Below are positions 8,701 through 11,380 of a stretch of 11,380 nt of DNA, piece by piece. The stretch spans positions 1 through 11,380 of the forward strand of contig JAQTXY010000027.1 in assembly GCA_028688535.1 (NCBI GenBank). Reading direction: 5' to 3'. The notes under the pieces are model-generated. The model was given only the letters and a program-made list of their open reading frames with translations. It was not told the origin of the DNA and did no database searches. How positions within the stretch are numbered: position 1 is the stretch's first letter; every line of letters begins with the position of its first letter. A program made the translations under genes and the position numbers. The DNA is from Methanothrix sp. GTDB lineage: Archaea > Halobacteriota > Methanosarcinia > Methanotrichales > Methanotrichaceae.

Positions 8701-11380
8701 ATATGAATGGAAACGGCAGGCAAGATGCCGGAGAGCCTGGGATAGCCGGTGCAACTGCCACCCTTTTCAAATCGGACGGTACTCAGGTAGGTTTGCCCTT
8801 CACAACCCAATCAGACGGTGCATACAGCTTCAGCCATCTGGAGCCAGGAGATTATTATTTGCGGTTCTCGCCGCCCCCATCATCGAGCTACGTTTTTACT
8901 CCTAAAGGAATCGGCGCGGCTGACACGGATAGCAATACCGAAAACACAGCCGGTGTAACTTACGGCCAGACCGATACGAGAACTCTATCGATAGGAGAAA
9001 CCATATCTTGTGATAATACAGTAGATTCCGGCCTGTACATTCCTACCTGCCTCAACGGTTTAGCCTGGGTGGATACCAACGGCAACGGCATTAAAGACGG
9101 AAGCGAGAATGGGCTGCAAGGTGTCTCTGTCGCCCTCTACCGAAAAGATGATTTGGGAGGAGCTGATATTCTGAAGGCCACCACGTCCACCGATTCAAAT
9201 GGCGCTTATAGCTTCAGCGACATTCAGCCGGGAACTTATTACGTGGTTTTCACCAAACCCACCGGTACAAATTACCTATTCATAATCAAGGGATCGGGCA
9301 GCGAGACCCAAGTCCTGGACTCCAGCGGCAAGACGAGCACAGTCACTCTAACCTCAGGCCAGCCATGTGACGGAACCTTGAAAGCAGGGCTATATCTGCC
9401 GGCATCACTGGGCGACTTCGTCTGGCATGATAAGAATGCTAATGGCATACAGGAGGCGGGCGAGACAGGTATTAAGAGTGCAACAATCACCCTCCACAAA
9501 CCTGATGGCAGCACAAGCACAACCACCACTGACGCCAACGGCAAATACCTATTCAGCAGCCTGGTTCCAGGCAGCTACTACCTGGTCTTCACTAAACCCT
9601 CAGGATATAACAGCTTCAGCCCCAAGGATCAGGGCGGCGATGATGCGGTAGACAGCGATGCGGATGTCACCACTTTCCGGACGACGACCATAACCCTGGT
9701 ATCAGGTCAGGACGATCCGACATGGGATGCAGGAGTTTACAAGTACGCTTCCTTGGGAGACTTGGTCTGGCATGATAAGAATGCAAACGGAATTCAGGAT
9801 GCAGGCGAGAGCGGTATTCAGGGTGTAACCGTTACCCTCTACAAGCCTGACGGCACCACCAGAACAGCTACAACCGACGCTAACGGCAAATACCGATTCA
9901 GCAGCCTGGTTCCGGGAAGTTACTACGTGGCATTCACCAAGCCCACAGGATACGACTGCTTCAGCCCCAAGGACCAGGGCAGCAATAATGCGGTGGACAG
10001 CGATGCGGATACTGCAACTGGTCAGACTGTTTCTACCACGCTTCAGTCCGGTGATAGTGATCTGACATGGGACGCGGGAGTTTACAAATACGCTTCCTTG
10101 GGAGACTTGGTCTGGCACGATAAGAATGCCAATGGCATTCAGGACTCTGGCGAGGAAGGAATAGCGGGCGTAACAGTCACACTCTATAAGCCCGGCGGAG
10201 CCACCAGCACAACCATCACTGGTGCCGACGGTAAATACCTGTTTTCCGGCCTGGTTCCAGGAAGCTACTACGTGGCCATCAACAAACCCGCAGGATACGA
10301 CAGTTTCAGCCCCAAGGACAAGGGCAGCAATAATGTGGTGGACAGCGATGCAGATACCGCCACCGGTCAGACTGCGTCTACTACACTTCAGTCCGGTGAT
10401 AACGATCTCACATGGGACGCGGGAGTTTACAAGTACACCTGCTTGAACGGTTTAGCCTGGGTTGATACCAACGGCAACGGCATAAAAGACGGAAGCGAAA
10501 ATGGGCTGGAAGGCGTCTCGGTCACCCTCTATAGAATGGATGATTTCGGAGGATCTGATGTTCAGAAGGGCGTCACTTCCACAGATTCAAACGGAGCTTA
10601 CAGCTTCAGCGACCTTCAGCCGGGAACTTATTATGTGGTATTCGCTAAACCATCAGGCACAAATTACTTGTTCATAATCAAGGGATCTGGCAGCGAGACA
10701 CAAGTACTGGACTATAGCGGCAAGACGAGCACAGTTGCTCTAACCTCAGGCCAGGCATGTGACGGAACCTTGAAAGCTGGGCTATATCTGCCGGCATCAT
10801 TGGGCGACTTCGTCTGGCATGATAAGAATGCAAACGGCATTCAGGAGGCAGGCGAGAGCGGCATTCAGGGTGCAGCTGTCACCCTAACCAGGCCTGACGG
10901 CACAACCAGAATAACCACTACCGACGCTAACGGAAAATACCTATTCAGCGGCCTGGTTCCGGGCAGTTACCGCGTAGCCTTCACCAAACCCACTGGATAC
11001 GACAGTTTCAGCCCCGAGGATCAGGGCGGCGATGATGCGGTGGACAGCGATGTAGATGCTGCCACCGGCCAGACGGCACCCATAATCCTGGTATCAGGTC
11101 AGGATGATCCGACATGGGATGCTGGAGTCTACAAGCTGGCTTCTTTAGGAGATTATGTCTGGCATGATAAGAATGCAAACGGCATTCAGGAGGCAGGCGA
11201 GAGCGGCACTCAGGGTGCAGCTGTCACCCTAACCAAGCCTGACGGCACAACCATCGCAACCACCACCGACGCAGACGGAAAATACCTATTTAGCAACCTG
11301 GTTCCAGGAAGCTATTACGTGACCTTCACCAAGCCCACAGGATACGACAGCTTCAGCTCCAAGGATCAGGGAAGCGATAA
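2622..11380 (+). CDS. Giant secreted DUF11 / SdrD B-like repeat surface protein, C-terminus beyond right edge
   Basis: One reading frame without a stop covers at least 2919 codons to the window edge (last full codon 11376-11378). In order: a signal peptide (about residues 1-50); about 14 DUF11-type immunoglobulin-like modules (54-2018), recognisable by repeated phrases such as WTLTVTNTGTADAENVVLTD and TWSL or TWNLGDLA; then at least eight SdrD B-like modules (2019 on), each starting with GD.VW.D.N.NG..D.GE and containing GSYYV.F and DSDAD. DUF11 and SdrD_B chains are known as rigid extracellular stalks of adhesins and sheath-like proteins in bacteria and archaea, so a cell-surface adhesin or envelope role is likely; the ligand cannot be told. 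No enzyme motif is seen. The anchor (transmembrane helix, sorting signal) must lie beyond the window. Cysteines are unusually frequent for an extracellular stalk. The gene stands alone, divergent from cbiM. Confidence 0.93.
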   Translation, partial: MNYAISLLDMCEKMIKINLNAFDQSGCRWNILVKHVCLIIFLLTVLTVSAHGDCSDLTYSIASPTKDYSITVCSPNPSYFEATISNPNSAGSDCIADGLKATVTLPAGFTYSTGSTTIQSPSGGSTVSTVDPTVGGQTLIWDLSTTPGDLGPGASVGIIFAVTADCGADPANSQPIDLAIEYTMGTHKTPSAVSTPQTILVKRGQLNLEKVSITTPNSGSVITAAVGDDVEWNLVVKNAAAGEAAGPLYNIEISDQFDSGLQLISITAPTGDTSTVITSGNPATIAIPGPINPGETWTAAIKAKVVGCSNLVETATGSWGCDPKSTCTDPVFSFFTKGSIKIILWKPDLDIYPVYTSAGSYSIPYCSYQTVTLHYANSGAGSAKDVHVHMGNLPSQFQVSSLPGSTISPDPDYPTDPSKFILTIGDVAAGASGDAQFELRMKSDGSACSATEGVLTMEPDYTDDCGNPWAPPLGLIYFSVDFSKKPTLTLTKTPTSSGSNILKPSDENAQASFDLQVVFNRNGGGCADPLPVEITDTYPAGFTVADSAGGIVDAAARSIAWPSTDAAQALSDGVVWKKTVKLVPESIACKMCTGSYSTTLTAQPPTGVDCCGCSLSGSASADIIVNGPTLTVSKTASGLANDYLILSDVSQIATFDLLVDYEKNDGCANTLDAEIVDAYPAGFTVVDGAGGIVDANAHTITWSKTGADALVSGSSWTKTVKLQPDAGSCGGSFTNTLIATEVNSGPVCPLLSDSKSVNIMVNCVGGTQSPFTTTKSSTSADACSDITYTATYTFQNAITDWTGYKFGEHSSGPQDYPSGGAPATFAVYDADNVQIGSTKSTYLLPETVSGIPDLDLGPTGLDLPQLPQNGKLVITYTLYTTGPGDIIDWSDLTAFDGQTYHQSLPVTIEASGPPSFSVKLNIPSVIDTCGETDASIVVTQTDNYYAYDMMKVTLDTANYEYVAGSASISGFEGTGLAASAEPDLSTGKPIWNLGDKIRTTSGTGTISFKIKKACGTGLTAKAYLDYKDKCGGTYQKGGSDEKPVLAGTARLILALTPETIYTTQDTQTWRIYVTNTGTGAAYNTIVTDTLGNNLQYVPGTAKANGVALEPIDPSSNVLQWEFNSIDIKITQIIEFQTKLTGCAPGPNTAVAQWGCDYDNPCSTTSTRTSNVVLNTNYQFAIQLGTAPVDPCGDRSGPFSLTITNSGGVHAYSVTATQNLPIGLMIADGIDNGIAYAGEHQPDISVDSDTGQLSLDFAGQDWAPGESSQISFYLYSDTTPPCKFDPTSASTSARVNYYAPCGSSEAYASNQIDISSANSQLELTKVQIHPSSNIVDTDTEVSWQITVKNPSGNLWTARNVVVTDLLPANTQFVAVPDTPGYEPTTTPYSGDGTSGNELTWNLGDLAVGAEKSIIVNAKATICDAGTNKASVTWGCCGDTKHTSTSTPINVYLKTKPTISITQTSNANVCSGTISLTISNTGATAKGPFTLVDTIPEGFIYDGVSSAAINGNPVTLPPPTSTGSSPVTLTWDLTDLFREKIMLNGDALVVNLRIKDDGSQCGSPVTNPKNAVTFSGYDLCNNLFTQNKLSPVTVLAPDLIVTKTPHDQKAVVGQKNSWTLTVTNTGTADAENVVLTDTFRSAYQISDPANDVPGGTIQSGGSGTVVTWSLPTLAKNGGSWTKEVKATLTTTSSDMNNDVHVEGKCASGCVYSSDDDIAAATYVMVTKSTTTSTLTIGDKVDFIITASLLGTGVPFTNVLIKDTLPKGLDVVGSDYYSCSDPASCSGIAVTKEASGEDQLITWSLPDFVGAKTVQITLHAVVKDKVDGVSYNKDGDTLVNKVDLVRTVYGQTSTDSDEESVSLVEPRLKLEKAVDNTVDNPITHNPMYHPGDTVTYTLTLYHDASSHAAAYQVDVQDTLPTGMTYVPGSINIIQGPAGTADDTSANTKLLKWHFDQIEQTWVSGNPIRLSYQAKIDDDVQTGILNNKVIADYYTKLSPIDNPERRMEPELAASKTINAAVACIGDWVWEDMNGNGRQDAGEPGIAGATATLFKSDGTQVGLPFTTQSDGAYSFSHLEPGDYYLRFSPPPSSSYVFTPKGIGAADTDSNTENTAGVTYGQTDTRTLSIGETISCDNTVDSGLYIPTCLNGLAWVDTNGNGIKDGSENGLQGVSVALYRKDDLGGADILKATTSTDSNGAYSFSDIQPGTYYVVFTKPTGTNYLFIIKGSGSETQVLDSSGKTSTVTLTSGQPCDGTLKAGLYLPASLGDFVWHDKNANGIQEAGETGIKSATITLHKPDGSTSTTTTDANGKYLFSSLVPGSYYLVFTKPSGYNSFSPKDQGGDDAVDSDADVTTFRTTTITLVSGQDDPTWDAGVYKYASLGDLVWHDKNANGIQDAGESGIQGVTVTLYKPDGTTRTATTDANGKYRFSSLVPGSYYVAFTKPTGYDCFSPKDQGSNNAVDSDADTATGQTVSTTLQSGDSDLTWDAGVYKYASLGDLVWHDKNANGIQDSGEEGIAGVTVTLYKPGGATSTTITGADGKYLFSGLVPGSYYVAINKPAGYDSFSPKDKGSNNVVDSDADTATGQTASTTLQSGDNDLTWDAGVYKYTCLNGLAWVDTNGNGIKDGSENGLEGVSVTLYRMDDFGGSDVQKGVTSTDSNGAYSFSDLQPGTYYVVFAKPSGTNYLFIIKGSGSETQVLDYSGKTSTVALTSGQACDGTLKAGLYLPASLGDFVWHDKNANGIQEAGESGIQGAAVTLTRPDGTTRITTTDANGKYLFSGLVPGSYRVAFTKPTGYDSFSPEDQGGDDAVDSDVDAATGQTAPIILVSGQDDPTWDAGVYKLASLGDYVWHDKNANGIQEAGESGTQGAAVTLTKPDGTTIATTTDADGKYLFSNLVPGSYYVTFTKPTGYDSFSSKDQGSD
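2781..8675 (+). repeat. Array of about 14 DUF11-type immunoglobulin-like modules (protein-level repeat)
   Basis: Approximate modules by residue: 54-204, 205-336, 339-486, 487-628, 629-763, 764-914, 915-1048, 1048-1175, 1176-1317, 1318-1454, 1455-1596, 1597-1719, 1720-1863 and 1864-2018. Clear DUF11 phrasing (V.N.G....NV.VTD.LP.G plus a later W.L..L) is best in those starting at 205, 1048, 1318, 1455, 1597, 1720 and 1864; modules at 764 and 915 are divergent and may be another beta-sandwich type. Most modules are only distantly alike, so the array is old, except the pair 487-628 / 629-763. Boundaries are by eye and good to perhaps ten residues. Confidence 0.8.
4080..4910 (+). repeat. Recently duplicated pair of DUF11 modules (period 426 bases)
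   Basis: The modules beginning at 4080 and 4506 share start phrases (TLTLTKTP and TLTVSKTA), the stretch YPAGFTVADSAGGIVDA against YPAGFTVVDGAGGIVDA, and W-K-KTVKL further on. They are much closer to each other than to the other DUF11 modules. Both have a Cys in the first strand region (GGGCADPL, NDGCANTL) and a Cys cluster in the second half. Confidence 0.85.
9048..10439 (+). repeat. Higher-order repeat, first copy (one type A + three type B units, 1392 bases)
   Basis: The order A-B-B-B (units at 9048, 9405, 9750, 10095) recurs 1392 bases downstream. The A units at 9048 and 10440 share long near-identical DNA, for example around TTCATAATCAAGGGATC and GACGGAACCTTGAAAGC, and both are followed by a unit beginning SLGDFVW with GGDDAVDSD and LVSGQDDPTWDAG. 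Confidence 0.85.
10440..11380 (+). repeat. Higher-order repeat, second copy (cut by right edge)
   Basis: Units at 10440 (A), 10797 (B) and 11142 (B, partial) match those at 9048, 9405 and 9750 at a constant offset of 1392 bases. If the pattern holds, a third B unit and perhaps more copies follow outside the window. Confidence 0.8.

Larger units (their letters stand above)
8676..11380 (+). repeat. Tandem array of at least eight SdrD B-like modules
   Basis: Units start at 8676 (124 residues), 9048 (119), 9405, 9750, 10095 (115 each), 10440 (119), 10797 (115) and 11142 (cut by the edge). Two kinds are visible. Type A (8676, 9048, 10440) starts with Cys and has a second Cys near its end (e.g. 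SGQPCDGTLKAGLY). Type B (the others) starts SLGD.VWHDKNANGIQ and ends TWDAGVYK. All carry an EF-hand-like loop D-x-N-x-N-G-x-x-D/E-x-G-E (the 9048 and 10440 units read DTNGNGIKDGSEN); type B and the 8676 unit also have an acidic DSDAD/DTDSN stretch in the second half. SdrD B repeats of staphylococcal proteins bind Ca2+ through such loops, so calcium rigidification is expected here by analogy. Confidence 0.9.

Noticed and set aside
8676..11380. CRISPR or noncoding satellite explanation for the tandem repeats
   Set aside because: The repeats are 345-372 bases long, all in frame, with codon-level divergence and conserved protein motifs.

Overview
The window looks like chromosomal DNA of an archaeon, most likely a methanogen; a Methanothrix/Methanosaeta-like or Methanomicrobiales organism is my guess, not something the sequence proves. 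The reasons are an archaeal-type BRE plus TATA promoter placed at the expected distance from cbiM, GGTGA/GGAGG-type ribosome binding sites, a cbiMNQO cobalt importer (methanogens need much cobalt for corrinoids), and a huge secreted protein built from DUF11 and SdrD B-like repeats, a style common in the surface proteins of these archaea.

The left part (1-1929, minus strand) is a compact operon read right to left: cbiM, cbiN, cbiQ and the first 41 codons of cbiO, which leaves through the left edge. cbiM/cbiN share an ATGA stop-start, cbiN/cbiQ overlap by 8 bases, and cbiO starts 7 bases after cbiQ ends. Together they encode an energy-coupling-factor type Co2+ importer: CbiM binds the metal, CbiN assists it, CbiQ is the membrane coupling protein and CbiO the ATPase.

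The middle (1930-2621) is a divergent intergenic region. It holds the cbiM promoter, a stretch of ordinary base composition up to about 2156, a very AT-rich block (about 2157-2450) with short direct repeats, and the upstream region of the next gene. I find no convincing gene in it.

The right part (2622-11380, plus strand) is one uninterrupted reading frame of at least 2919 codons that runs off the right edge. It has a signal peptide, then about 14 DUF11-type immunoglobulin-like modules of roughly 120-155 residues, then at least eight tandem SdrD B-like modules of 115-124 residues with calcium-loop-like motifs. The latter are arranged as a higher-order repeat of 1392 bases (one 119-residue unit carrying a cysteine pair followed by three 115-residue units without one), with signs of recent exchange between units. 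The product is most simply a very long extracellular stalk or adhesin. No functional link between it and the cobalt importer is evident; they are only divergent neighbours.
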